A stretch of 64,000 bases of DNA from Psychrobacter sp. Pi2-52 (GTDB lineage Bacteria; Pseudomonadota; Gammaproteobacteria; Pseudomonadales; Moraxellaceae): the NCBI RefSeq assembly GCF_904846705.1, contig NZ_CAJHBS010000017.1:1-64000 (forward strand). Reading direction: 5' to 3'. The position numbers and the translations under genes were made by a program. This document shows, one piece after another, positions 27,072-35,415 of this stretch (the stretch's first letter is position 1; each line of letters opens with the position of its first letter). A model generated the notes under the pieces. It ran no database searches, was not told the DNA's origin, and worked only from the letters and a program-made list of their open reading frames with translations.

Positions 27072-29576
27072 GTGCAAAAACCTAATTACAAGTTACCAAA
27101 TACCAAGTTATCAGCGTCATCTAAGTCTGCTATGCACACGCTACCCTCGCAGCAGCGCGGCTTGGTCTTTAGTAGTCTGCTATTAATTATCATCATCGCA
27201 GGCATGGTGCTGTTGGCGCTATATTTGATCAAACTTGATCGCACCATTACTCATAAGTTTGAGGGCAAGCGCTGGGACATTCCAGCCAAAGTGTATTCGC
27301 AGCCGCTTGAGCTGTATCAAGGTGCCAATGTCGATAGAGATACGATGAAGACATGGCTAGAGTTGCTCAATTATCAAAGCAACAAAGCTTATGATCGTAC
27401 AGGCACCTATCATCGAACAGGTAATACTTACTTTATTCACACGCGCGGCTTTACGTATAGCGCCAATGATAAAGATGCCGAGCAAGTCATCAAAATGACA
27501 ATTTCTGGCAATAAAGTAGAATCTATCCAGAGTACTCTGCCTGCCAAAAGCGGCATCATTCGTCTAGAGCCTGTCAATATCGGTGGTATCTATCCAGACA
27601 GTAATGAAGATCGGATGGTTGTGTCTTTGGACGAAGTGCCTCAGCCGTTAATTGATGCACTTATCGCTACCGAAGATCGCGCGTTTTATGAGCATAAAGG
27701 GGTATCGGTACGTGGTATCGCCCGTGCCGTAATCAATAACTTTACTGGTGGTGCCAGACAAGGTGGTTCGACCATCACCCAGCAGCTGATCAAAAACTTT
27801 TATCTCAACTCAGATCGCACTATCAAACGCAAAGCCAATGAAGCATTGATGGCCGTGCTACTTGAGCTGCATTACAGCAAAGATGAGATTTTACAGACCT
27901 ATTTGAATGAGATTTATCTGGGTCAAAATGGCAATCGCTCTATCAATGGTTTTGGTCTGGCATCACAGTTTTATTTTGACAAACCTCTTAATGAGCTGCG
28001 CTTAGATCAGCAAGCAATGCTGGTTGGTATGGCAAAAGGCCCAAGTATCTACAACCCACGTCGCAATCCAAACGATTCAAAAGCACGCCGCGATGTGGTG
28101 CTTAATAACATGCTGACAATGGGCACACTGAGCCAGGAAGACTACGACAAAGCCTTAAAGCAACCGCTTGGTATCGTGGATAAGCCTGCTGAAGGCAAAA
28201 GCCAGTTCCCTGACTTCTTAGATATTGTTAAACGTGAGCTAAATACCGTATATTACTCTGACGACCTCAAAAACGAAGGCCTGATTATTATCAGTACTCT
28301 AGACCCTATCGCTCAATTAGCAGCAGATAAAGCTGTTGATAGAAAACTTGGTGAGCTGCGCCGTAACAGTAGCAAAACTAAGGATTTACAAGGCGCGTTG
28401 GTGAGTGCTAATCCTGAGACTGGCGAGCTAGTGTCTGTCGTGGGTAGTGGTAGTGAATTTACAGGGTTTAACCGCGCGGTCGATGCCAAACGCCAAGTCG
28501 GCTCGTTGCTGAAGCCTATCATTTATATGACTGCGCTTGAGAGCGGTCGTTACAACTTGGCCAGTTCAGTAGATGACTCCCCTATTACGGTCAATCTAAA
28601 CGACGGTACTGACTGGAACCCTAAAAACTACGACAACCGTGATCATGGCTATGTACCACTTACCACGGCATTGTCTCAATCCTATAATCAGGCGGCAGTA
28701 CGCTTAGGTATGGAGTTCGGTGTTAATACCTTTGCTAAGCAATTACAGCGCATGGGTATCAAAGAAAAAATCCCACCTTACCCATCAGCATTACTAGGCT
28801 CAGTTAATTTGAGTCCGATGGACATGCTTGGTATTTACCAAGTCTTTGCCACTGGTGGTTTCCGCACGCCTATTCACAGTATCCGTACTGTCATTGATGA
28901 TCGTGGCCGTATTTTACAGCGTACTGGGCTTAACACTCAGCGCAGTATTCCACCTGAAACCAACTTTTTGACCAACTATGCATTACAGCAAGTCGTCTCA
29001 AATGGTACGGCCAGACGCGCCCAATCGCTCGGCAACAATTTAAACCTAGCCGGAAAAACGGGTACGACAAATGACTACCGTGATGCTTGGTTTGCAGGCT
29101 ATAGTGGCAACTATGTAAGTGTCGTTTGGGTTGGTCGTGATGATAATAAACCGATTGGTTTGAGTGGTGGTACTGGCGCCTTACCAGTTTGGGTAGATTA
29201 TATGAAACGCCTAAAACTGACTCCGGTTGCTCTACCAGAGCCAGAAGGTATCGAGTGGTTATGGCTAGAGAACAATTCAGGCAAACTGTCTAATGAGCGC
29301 TGTGCTAACGCTCGCTACCTACCAGTAATGTCAGCTCACCTACCAGAAGAAGCCAGCAGTTGTGCGCTGAGCCTGTATCAGCAAGATCGCGCTCGTGAAC
29401 AGACACAGTTCCAAAATCAGCAAGGTGATATCAATCAACAACGTCGCCGCGAAGGTTTAGAAATTCCAAATGGCGAAGCTGTTGAATCTGATGGTGCAGA
29501 AGGTATCAGCGAGCAAAGTGAAGGTGATGAAGACCGTGCTGATACTTGGTATGACCGCGCTGTTGAATGGTTCTAG
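27072..29576 (+). CDS. mrcB: Penicillin-binding protein 1B (bifunctional)
   Basis: An 834-residue class A PBP that polymerises and cross-links peptidoglycan. A cytoplasmic N-tail (1-29) and one transmembrane helix (about 30-54) are followed by a UB2H-like domain (about 75-165), the glycosyltransferase with catalytic Glu201 (TEDRAFYEHKG) and QGGSTITQQL, then the transpeptidase with Ser478 (GSLLKP), SYN and KTGTT. The UB2H segment identifies PBP1B rather than PBP1A. The start is GTG with a weak ribosome site; ATG at 27132 (MHTLPS) is an alternative. The C-terminus is Gln/Glu-rich. Tandem 17-bp repeats run across the stop codon. A TPR lipoprotein gene follows. Confidence 0.94.
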   Translation: MQKPNYKLPNTKLSASSKSAMHTLPSQQRGLVFSSLLLIIIIAGMVLLALYLIKLDRTITHKFEGKRWDIPAKVYSQPLELYQGANVDRDTMKTWLELLNYQSNKAYDRTGTYHRTGNTYFIHTRGFTYSANDKDAEQVIKMTISGNKVESIQSTLPAKSGIIRLEPVNIGGIYPDSNEDRMVVSLDEVPQPLIDALIATEDRAFYEHKGVSVRGIARAVINNFTGGARQGGSTITQQLIKNFYLNSDRTIKRKANEALMAVLLELHYSKDEILQTYLNEIYLGQNGNRSINGFGLASQFYFDKPLNELRLDQQAMLVGMAKGPSIYNPRRNPNDSKARRDVVLNNMLTMGTLSQEDYDKALKQPLGIVDKPAEGKSQFPDFLDIVKRELNTVYYSDDLKNEGLIIISTLDPIAQLAADKAVDRKLGELRRNSSKTKDLQGALVSANPETGELVSVVGSGSEFTGFNRAVDAKRQVGSLLKPIIYMTALESGRYNLASSVDDSPITVNLNDGTDWNPKNYDNRDHGYVPLTTALSQSYNQAAVRLGMEFGVNTFAKQLQRMGIKEKIPPYPSALLGSVNLSPMDMLGIYQVFATGGFRTPIHSIRTVIDDRGRILQRTGLNTQRSIPPETNFLTNYALQQVVSNGTARRAQSLGNNLNLAGKTGTTNDYRDAWFAGYSGNYVSVVWVGRDDNKPIGLSGGTGALPVWVDYMKRLKLTPVALPEPEGIEWLWLENNSGKLSNERCANARYLPVMSAHLPEEASSCALSLYQQDRAREQTQFQNQQGDINQQRRREGLEIPNGEAVESDGAEGISEQSEGDEDRADTWYDRAVEWF

Positions 29577-29609
29577 CTGTTGAATGGCTCTAGCTGTTAA
29601 ATAGCTCTA
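29559..29609 (+). repeat. Three 17-bp tandem repeats across the mrcB stop
   Basis: The units GCTGTTGAATGGTTCTA, GCTGTTGAATGGCTCTA and GCTGTTAAATAGCTCTA follow one another. The first encodes the last residues of PBP1B (AVEWF plus stop) and the other two are downstream. Confidence 0.85.
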
Positions 29610-29656
29610 ATAATGTTTTTGGTATTTAGCTTTTAATATTTAAAAAAGGTTTTAAC

Positions 29657-30469
29657 ATGATGGTGTCATCTTTACGGACAACTACTTCAGTAAAACAAAC
29701 CATAGTGCTATGGCGTAATAAAATTACGTCAAGCAATACCTTACTTGCAGGCAGCGCGATCATTGGCATGCTAAGCCTAAGTGCTTGTCAGACGGCACCT
29801 AGCACGTCAACCACAGTGCAAACAACGCCTGTTCAAACACTACCAACATCACAACCGACCGTGCCATCAACAACAACTGCTCAAGCGCCTATCACGGAAG
29901 CAAATGATCAAAGCAACTATCCAACCGAGCCTTACGTTACAGTTGAACAGTCCGAAACACCAAATCCATTAACGCAAGAGACACCTGTATTTACGCCTTC
30001 TGCACCAGAAGTGACGCAGCCTGATCCTGTTATCATTGCGCCTTCTCGTAACGACTATATAATCTCTGAGCCATCGGTACCGTCGCATAATGAGTTACTT
30101 GAGCACGCTAGAAGAAACTCGCAGCAACGTACTCAACAATCTGCAAGCAATAATAGTAATCTGCCTGCGTTTCGCAATTTGATGCAAGTAGGTATCAGTC
30201 AGTTGAAAGCTGGCAATCTAACCAATGCAGAGAACAGCTTTACCCGTGCACAGCGTCTAGCGCCCAAATCGTCGGCGGTATATTTTTATTTGTCACAAGT
30301 AGCATTAAAAAAGAACCAACCTCGTAAGGCAGAAGCGATGGCACGTCGTGGTCTTAGTGTCTCTCAAGATAGCAATCGTAGACGAGCACTATGGCAAGTT
30401 ATATTGCAATCAGGACAAGCTCAGGGTAACTCACGCGTGGTCAATGAAGCAAAACAAGCATTGCGCTAA
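29657..30469 (+). CDS. TPR-containing lipoprotein (possible PBP1B partner)
   Basis: A 270-residue predicted lipoprotein: a hydrophobic segment ends in the lipobox LSLSAC (Cys44). A long Thr/Pro/Gln/Ser-rich linker (about 46-160) leads to a C-terminal tetratricopeptide region (about 170-265; LKAGNLTNAENSFTRAQRLAPKSSAVYFYLSQVALKKNQ). The layout of a TPR lipoprotein next to mrcB is like the LpoB-class activators of PBP1B in position, but it lacks an LpoB domain, so an activator role is only a guess. AAGG is about 8 nt upstream of two adjacent ATG codons. Confidence 0.8.
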   Translation: MMVSSLRTTTSVKQTIVLWRNKITSSNTLLAGSAIIGMLSLSACQTAPSTSTTVQTTPVQTLPTSQPTVPSTTTAQAPITEANDQSNYPTEPYVTVEQSETPNPLTQETPVFTPSAPEVTQPDPVIIAPSRNDYIISEPSVPSHNELLEHARRNSQQRTQQSASNNSNLPAFRNLMQVGISQLKAGNLTNAENSFTRAQRLAPKSSAVYFYLSQVALKKNQPRKAEAMARRGLSVSQDSNRRRALWQVILQSGQAQGNSRVVNEAKQALR

Positions 30470-30604
30470 TAACCGAGTATTTGTACCTCTTAGATTTATT
30501 AGTTAAAACATCTATATACATTATTCATTTCATTGTATGTAGACTTATCTAGGGCAGCCCCCTAACACCTACACTTATTTTTATTTCCGCTTAAGGTTAT
30601 CTTT

Positions 30605-31531
30605 ATGGCATGGCAACAACTGCATTTACAATGTGAAAAATCAAACGTCGACTTGGCTGAAGCGCTTTTGTTAGAAGCAGGTGCATTATCAATAGCTTTA
30701 GACGATGCTGGCGATCAACCTCTGTTTGAGCCACTTCCAGGTGAATCACCGCTGTGGGATGAGGTGATACTAACAGGACTATTTGATGCGACTACTGATG
30801 CTGGTAGTCGTCAAGCGGTTGAACAATTAAGTCATGAAATTGCTGCACAAGTACAGGCTACTCGTATTTGGCTAACGGCTGTTGATGATAAGGACTGGGA
30901 GCGCGAGTGGATGAGCAACTATCATCCTATCGAATGTGCTAATGACCTATGGATTGTGCCTGACTGGCTAACACCGCCTAACCCTGAAGCCACCAATATC
31001 ATTATGGACCCAGGTTTGGCATTTGGGACTGGCTATCATGCTACGACTCGCCTATGTCTAGACTGGCTAACAGAGCAAGACCTAACAGACAAAGTGGTTA
31101 TCGATTATGGTTGTGGCTCAGGTATTCTAGGGATTGCTGCTTTGCTATTGGGTGCACGTCAGGTATATGCAGTCGATATTGACCCGCAGGCGGTACTTGC
31201 TACCAATCAGAATGCAGTACGCAACAATGTAGGCGAACGTTTACAGGCATTTCTACCAGAAGAATTTACAGAGTACTGCTCGCAACATGATGTGTTGCCT
31301 GTAGAAGTGATTGTTGCCAATATTTTAGCAAAGCCGCTTATTGGTTTAGCACCTTACTTTGCAACACTGGTTGCGCCAAAGGGCCGTATCGTATTAGCAG
31401 GTTTGATTGAGTCGCAAACCGAGCAAGTCACTGAAGCTTATCAGCCATATTTTGCACTGGATCCTAAGCATGCTTTTACTGCGCAAGAAGACCAACATTG
31501 GCAGCGTTTATCAGGTACATTTACCAGCTAG
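30605..31531 (+). CDS. prmA: Ribosomal protein L11 methyltransferase
   Basis: A 308-residue SAM-dependent enzyme that trimethylates several amino groups of ribosomal protein L11. The N-terminal substrate-recognition domain begins MAWQQLHLQCEKSN. The methyltransferase domain has MDPGLAFGTGYHATTRLCL, the SAM site VIDYGCGSGILGIAALLLGA and the VEVIVANILAKPL motif. TAAGG is about 9 nt upstream. It begins the conserved series prmA-DUF3426-fis-purH. Confidence 0.97.
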   Translation: MAWQQLHLQCEKSNVDLAEALLLEAGALSIALDDAGDQPLFEPLPGESPLWDEVILTGLFDATTDAGSRQAVEQLSHEIAAQVQATRIWLTAVDDKDWEREWMSNYHPIECANDLWIVPDWLTPPNPEATNIIMDPGLAFGTGYHATTRLCLDWLTEQDLTDKVVIDYGCGSGILGIAALLLGARQVYAVDIDPQAVLATNQNAVRNNVGERLQAFLPEEFTEYCSQHDVLPVEVIVANILAKPLIGLAPYFATLVAPKGRIVLAGLIESQTEQVTEAYQPYFALDPKHAFTAQEDQHWQRLSGTFTS

Positions 31532-31703
31532 CAACATTTAATTACATCTGTTACGATAGAGGGCAGTCAAATGTTATGTGTTTGACGCCACTCTGTCTTT
31601 GCCCATAATTCATCGAAACTTAAAAAATACAATGAGTATTGTGGGCAGCTATTGGTGAGTGGCTAAGCGGTATTGATAACCATACTTTTTTGGATTCGCC
31701 TCT

Positions 31704-32966
31704 ATGACCACGCCAATAAAAACCCAATGCCCCCATTGCCAAGCTTGCTATAGCGTTAAACAAACTCAACTGAATCAAGTCAATGCTACCATCAGCTGTG
31801 ATCGGTGCCAGCAAAGTTTTTTGGTCAATAAGCATCTTGTGGTAAATTCTGAGGTCATTCAAAAACCAACACCACAAAAAAATATTCCTGCTCAACAAAA
31901 ATCTCAAACTCAACCAATTTCGAACGAGCAAAAAGCGAATACTAGTAGCAGTCAGCATAAACTTCAAAATGTGCCAAATCGCCCTACATCTTCAATCAGT
32001 AAAAAAAAATCATCTGATACTTTGATTTACGATGGTTTAATCCATGATGATATGGATATAGACGAGCCAGAAGAAGACGTTCAAGAGTATGACTCTCTAG
32101 ATAGTATGGATGCATGGTTAACCCAAGCCAGTAATACCAGTCCTAGCGCAGCAACCACAGAAAAACCAAAAGCGCCCTCTTCTAAAGAAACTATCAAAAC
32201 CCCTAATCCATCAATAAAGAAACCATCTACTAGTACAATATCAGCATCCTCATCAACACAGGACATGCTCAGCTCGGCAGCGGCCAATGATATTCATGCC
32301 AATGTTGAGAATACAGATAACAATTCATGGCTGCAAAAACTATTAGAAGAACAAAATCAAGACGAAGAAACACCACCAGATGATACAGACTTATCACAGC
32401 TTCTATCTGATATGGGTGTACCCGTTAAAGATGAAGACCCTGCTGCGGACGATCGCTTAAGAAAAACCCAGCTACCGTTTGCACCAACCCAAACGACACG
32501 TTCAATTGCGTCATTGTTATGGATACTAGGTTGTTTGGTTCTAGCACTGCTACTCGCGGCACAGTATGTTATTTTTAACTTAGAAAATTTAGTGAAAAAC
32601 CCAGCATATGCTCAGCGTCTCCAATCAATATGCTCTGTCGCTGCCTGCAGCTTGCCCAGTGCGGACTTATCAGCCCTTACCATCAGCAATACCTTTCATA
32701 GAAGCAGTCAGATTAAAACTGCTGGTACATTTAGCGATATAGGCGCTACTCTAAGTAACGGCAGCCCGCAAGCACAACTATACCCCAATGTAAAAATAAG
32801 CGTTTATGGTAAAGATGAGATTATTGGAGAGTTCATTGCAGATCCAAACGATTATTTATTAGGCAAGCAAAGTCAGTTAGCTGCCAATACAGATAGACAG
32901 CTATTATTTACTATCCCTGTCGCTAATGCGCAAATTCGCGACATTACTATGACCGCTCTTTATTAA
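31704..32966 (+). CDS. Zinc-ribbon and DUF3426 membrane protein
   Basis: A 420-residue protein. The N-terminal MJ0042-type zinc ribbon has two CxxC pairs (CPHCQACYSV and CDRCQQSF). A Ser/Thr/Lys/Asp-rich linker follows (about 55-265), then one transmembrane helix (about 272-294, SLLWILGCLVLALLLAAQYVIF) and a C-terminal DUF3426 domain (ISNTFHRSS...LSNGSPQAQLYPNVKISV). The family commonly lies between prmA and fis/dusB in Pseudomonadales; its role is unknown. The linker is longer than in most relatives. Confidence 0.85.
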   Translation: MTTPIKTQCPHCQACYSVKQTQLNQVNATISCDRCQQSFLVNKHLVVNSEVIQKPTPQKNIPAQQKSQTQPISNEQKANTSSSQHKLQNVPNRPTSSISKKKSSDTLIYDGLIHDDMDIDEPEEDVQEYDSLDSMDAWLTQASNTSPSAATTEKPKAPSSKETIKTPNPSIKKPSTSTISASSSTQDMLSSAAANDIHANVENTDNNSWLQKLLEEQNQDEETPPDDTDLSQLLSDMGVPVKDEDPAADDRLRKTQLPFAPTQTTRSIASLLWILGCLVLALLLAAQYVIFNLENLVKNPAYAQRLQSICSVAACSLPSADLSALTISNTFHRSSQIKTAGTFSDIGATLSNGSPQAQLYPNVKISVYGKDEIIGEFIADPNDYLLGKQSQLAANTDRQLLFTIPVANAQIRDITMTALY

Positions 32967-33144
32967 ATCAAGTTGTCATATATAAATAAGCGTGAGTAGA
33001 AAACATACTGTAAATTCATTTTCAATTAAACCGTGATAGCCAAGATAACGATGAATCTATCAGCGCTAGGCGATATTAATTTGATATACTATGGTTCTGA
33101 CCCCTCACAATCAGAATTTTTCTTCATCTCAAGGATATTATTTT

Positions 33145-33507
33145 ATGGCACCTCATGCACAGCATAATGCCAATCATTTTGCTAAAAGCTCTGAGCACCC
33201 TGCCGATTATAATAAAGACGAATACCAATCACCTACGCACGGCTTTGATTTTGCTAGTCAACACCATACAAATAGTGCGCAGCAACCTCTACGAGTTCAT
33301 GTGGAGCGTGTGGTACGTCAGTACTTTGCGATGTTAGGAGATGAGATGCCCACTGATTTATATGAGCTGATTTTAAAGCAAGTCGAAGAGCCTCTCTTAT
33401 CTGTCGTCCTAGAAAAAACAAGAGGCAACCAAACCAAATGTGCTCAGATATTAGGCCTAAATCGAGGCACTTTGCGCAAAAAAATGAAGACCTATGATTT
33501 AATGTAG
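33145..33507 (+). CDS. fis: Fis family DNA-binding protein
   Basis: A 120-residue nucleoid-associated regulator. The C-terminal half matches Fis: the dimer helices (LRVHVERVVRQYFAML) and a helix-turn-helix at the end (GNQTKCAQILGLNRGTLRKKMKTYDL). The N-terminal 45 residues are His/Asn/Gln-rich and absent from E. coli Fis (98). I chose the start MAPHAQH because AAGGA lies about 10 nt upstream; an earlier in-frame ATG would add 18 residues without such a site. The TAG stop is followed in the same frame by a His-rich ORF leading to purH. Confidence 0.92.
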   Translation: MAPHAQHNANHFAKSSEHPADYNKDEYQSPTHGFDFASQHHTNSAQQPLRVHVERVVRQYFAMLGDEMPTDLYELILKQVEEPLLSVVLEKTRGNQTKCAQILGLNRGTLRKKMKTYDLM

Positions 33508-33516
33508 CATTGTTAT

Positions 33517-33657
33517 ATGAGCTTACCCATCATTGACCATCATTATGTATGGCAATTAAATGTTCCGCGCTTTATCTATCATGATACGGCATACCATTGT
33601 CATCATCACCTTGCCAGACGTTTACGTCAGGCTTTTTTTATGGAAAATTTCTTATGA
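33517..33657 (+). CDS. Putative His-rich leader peptide ORF upstream of purH
   Basis: A 46-codon frame starts 9 nt after the fis stop (same frame) and stops at a TGA overlapping the purH start (ATGA). Seven codons are His, including the run H-C-H-H-H at codons 27-31, immediately before the hairpin at 33613. It has no Shine-Dalgarno of its own, so it would rely on translational coupling to fis. The position and composition resemble amino-acid leader peptides, but this is inference; it may be a chance frame. Confidence 0.35.
   Translation: MSLPIIDHHYVWQLNVPRFIYHDTAYHCHHHLARRLRQAFFMENFL
33613..33639 (+). terminator. Terminator-type hairpin 14 nt before purH (possible attenuator)
   Basis: GCCAGACG pairs with CGTCAGGC (one A-A mismatch) around TTTA, followed by seven T. 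The hairpin ends too close to the purH ATG for a promoter to fit after it, so it acts within the purH leader. TTGCCA at 33611-33616, on its 5' arm, can also pair with TGGCAA at 33550-33555, a possible antiterminator. Confidence 0.7.
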
Positions 33658-35234
33658 GTACAACCCCACTTGCCCTACTATCGGTCTCCGATAAGTCTAA
33701 TATCATCGAGTTTGCTCAAGGCCTTCTCAAAGCAGGTTTTGGTTTATTATCTACTGGCGGTACTTATCGTCTGCTCACAGAAAACAATGTCGCCGTGACT
33801 GAAGTATCAGATTACACAGGCTTTCCTGAAATGATGGATGGCCGTGTTAAAACGCTACATCCTAAGATTCACGGTGGCATTTTAGGACGCCGCGGTACAG
33901 ATGATGCAGTTATGAGCGATCATTCGATCGAACGTATCGACTTAGTCGTCGTGAACTTATATCCGTTTGCTGAAACGATTGCACGTGCTGACGTAACTAT
34001 GAACGACGCTATCGAAAACATCGATATTGGCGGCCCTACCATGGTGCGTTCAGCAGCGAAAAACCACGCTCATGTAGGTATCGTCACTGATCCAGCTGAT
34101 TATGACCGTGTACTTAGCGCCTTAGATGGTGGCACCGAACTGACAACTGCTTTGCGTTATGATTTGGCAGTAAAGGCGTTTGAGCATACTGCACAGTACG
34201 ATGGTATGATTGCAAACTTCTTAGGTAGCCGTGTCAACGAAACTCAAGAGCCAGAAAACTTCCCACGTACATTCAATGTACAGCTTGAAAAAGCACAAGA
34301 CCTACGCTACGGCGAAAACCCGCATCAAAACGCGGCTTTCTATACTGAAAACCAGCCTTTAAAAAGCAAACAAGCTTCAATCGCAACGGCTAAGCAGTTA
34401 CAAGGCAAAGCATTGTCTTATAACAACATCGCTGATACCGATGCTGCGCTTGAGTGCGTTAAAGCTTTTAGCGCGCCTGCTTGCGTTATCGTTAAGCATG
34501 CCAACCCTTGCGGTGTCGCGGTTGATAATGACCAAGTAGCGGCTTATCGTACTGCTTTTAGCACCGATCCTGAATCGTCTTTTGGTGGTATTATTGCATT
34601 CAACCGTCCGTTAACGCTTGCTGCTGCAAAAGCCATTATCGACAATCAGTTTGTAGAAGTAATCATTGCACCTAGTATCGAAGACGGTGTACTTGAAGCG
34701 ACAGCTACTAAGAAAAACGTACGTGTATTAGTATGTGGCGAACTACCCGCACCAGATCAGCGTGATAGTCAACTTGACTACAAACGCGTCAATGGCGGCC
34801 TACTCGTACAAGAGCAAGATCTTGGTTTGATTACGGCAAACGATCTAAAAATCGTTACTGATGTTCAACCAACTGAAGCACAGGTTGCTGATTTATTATT
34901 CAGCTGGAACGTGGCAAAATATGTCAAATCTAATGCCATCGTTTATGCCAAAGGTCAACGCACTATCGGTGTTGGCGCTGGTCAAATGAGCCGCGTCAAC
35001 TCAGCACGTATTGCTGCTATCAAAGCGGAACATGCTGGATTGGCTACCGAAGGTGCAGTTATGGCATCAGATGCCTTCTTCCCTTTCCGTGATGGCATTG
35101 ATAATGCTGCTGAAGTAGGTATCTCTGCTATCATTCAGCCAGGTGGCTCTATGCGTGATGACGAGACCATTGCAGCAGCTAATGAGCATGGCATTGCAAT
35201 GGTATTCACTGGCATGCGTCATTTCCGCCATTAA
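33654..35234 (+). CDS. purH: Bifunctional AICAR formyltransferase / IMP cyclohydrolase
   Basis: A 526-residue enzyme of the last two steps of IMP synthesis: AICAR to FAICAR with 10-formyl-tetrahydrofolate, then cyclisation. The N-terminal cyclohydrolase domain has [21 protein letters not shown] and [13 protein letters not shown]. The C-terminal transformylase has [13 protein letters not shown] and the KHANPCGVA motif, ending [16 protein letters not shown] is also released by histidine biosynthesis, which is relevant to the His-rich leader. The start MSTTPLAL has only a weak ribosome site (GGAAAA), consistent with translational coupling through the ATGA overlap. purD is not adjacent. Confidence 0.97.
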   Translation: MSTTPLALLSVSDKSNIIEFAQGLLKAGFGLLSTGGTYRLLTENNVAVTEVSDYTGFPEMMDGRVKTLHPKIHGGILGRRGTDDAVMSDHSIERIDLVVVNLYPFAETIARADVTMNDAIENIDIGGPTMVRSAAKNHAHVGIVTDPADYDRVLSALDGGTELTTALRYDLAVKAFEHTAQYDGMIANFLGSRVNETQEPENFPRTFNVQLEKAQDLRYGENPHQNAAFYTENQPLKSKQASIATAKQLQGKALSYNNIADTDAALECVKAFSAPACVIVKHANPCGVAVDNDQVAAYRTAFSTDPESSFGGIIAFNRPLTLAAAKAIIDNQFVEVIIAPSIEDGVLEATATKKNVRVLVCGELPAPDQRDSQLDYKRVNGGLLVQEQDLGLITANDLKIVTDVQPTEAQVADLLFSWNVAKYVKSNAIVYAKGQRTIGVGAGQMSRVNSARIAAIKAEHAGLATEGAVMASDAFFPFRDGIDNAAEVGISAIIQPGGSMRDDETIAAANEHGIAMVFTGMRHFRH

Positions 35235-35347
35235 ACAATCACCTATTAGTTTAAGACTGGGATTAGTCACAGCAATTGTATTTGTCACTGCGACTAATTT
35301 TCAGTCTATATAACATTTGTGATAATTATCGTTAAAGCATCATCCAC

Positions 35348-35386
35348 AAAAAAGCCACTGCATCAATCGATACAGTGGCTTTTTTA
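35348..35386. terminator. Bidirectional terminator (purH / ppiD)
   Basis: AAAAAAGCCACTG pairs with CAGTGGCTTTTTT around a 12-nt loop, between convergent genes. Confidence 0.88.
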
Positions 35387-35415
35387 ATATCTAAGAATAA
35401 TAAACTAGCAAATAC

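Noticed and set aside
33091..33144. Upstream start for fis adding 18 residues
   Set aside because: The ATG at 33145 has AAGGA about 10 nt upstream; the earlier one has no ribosome site.
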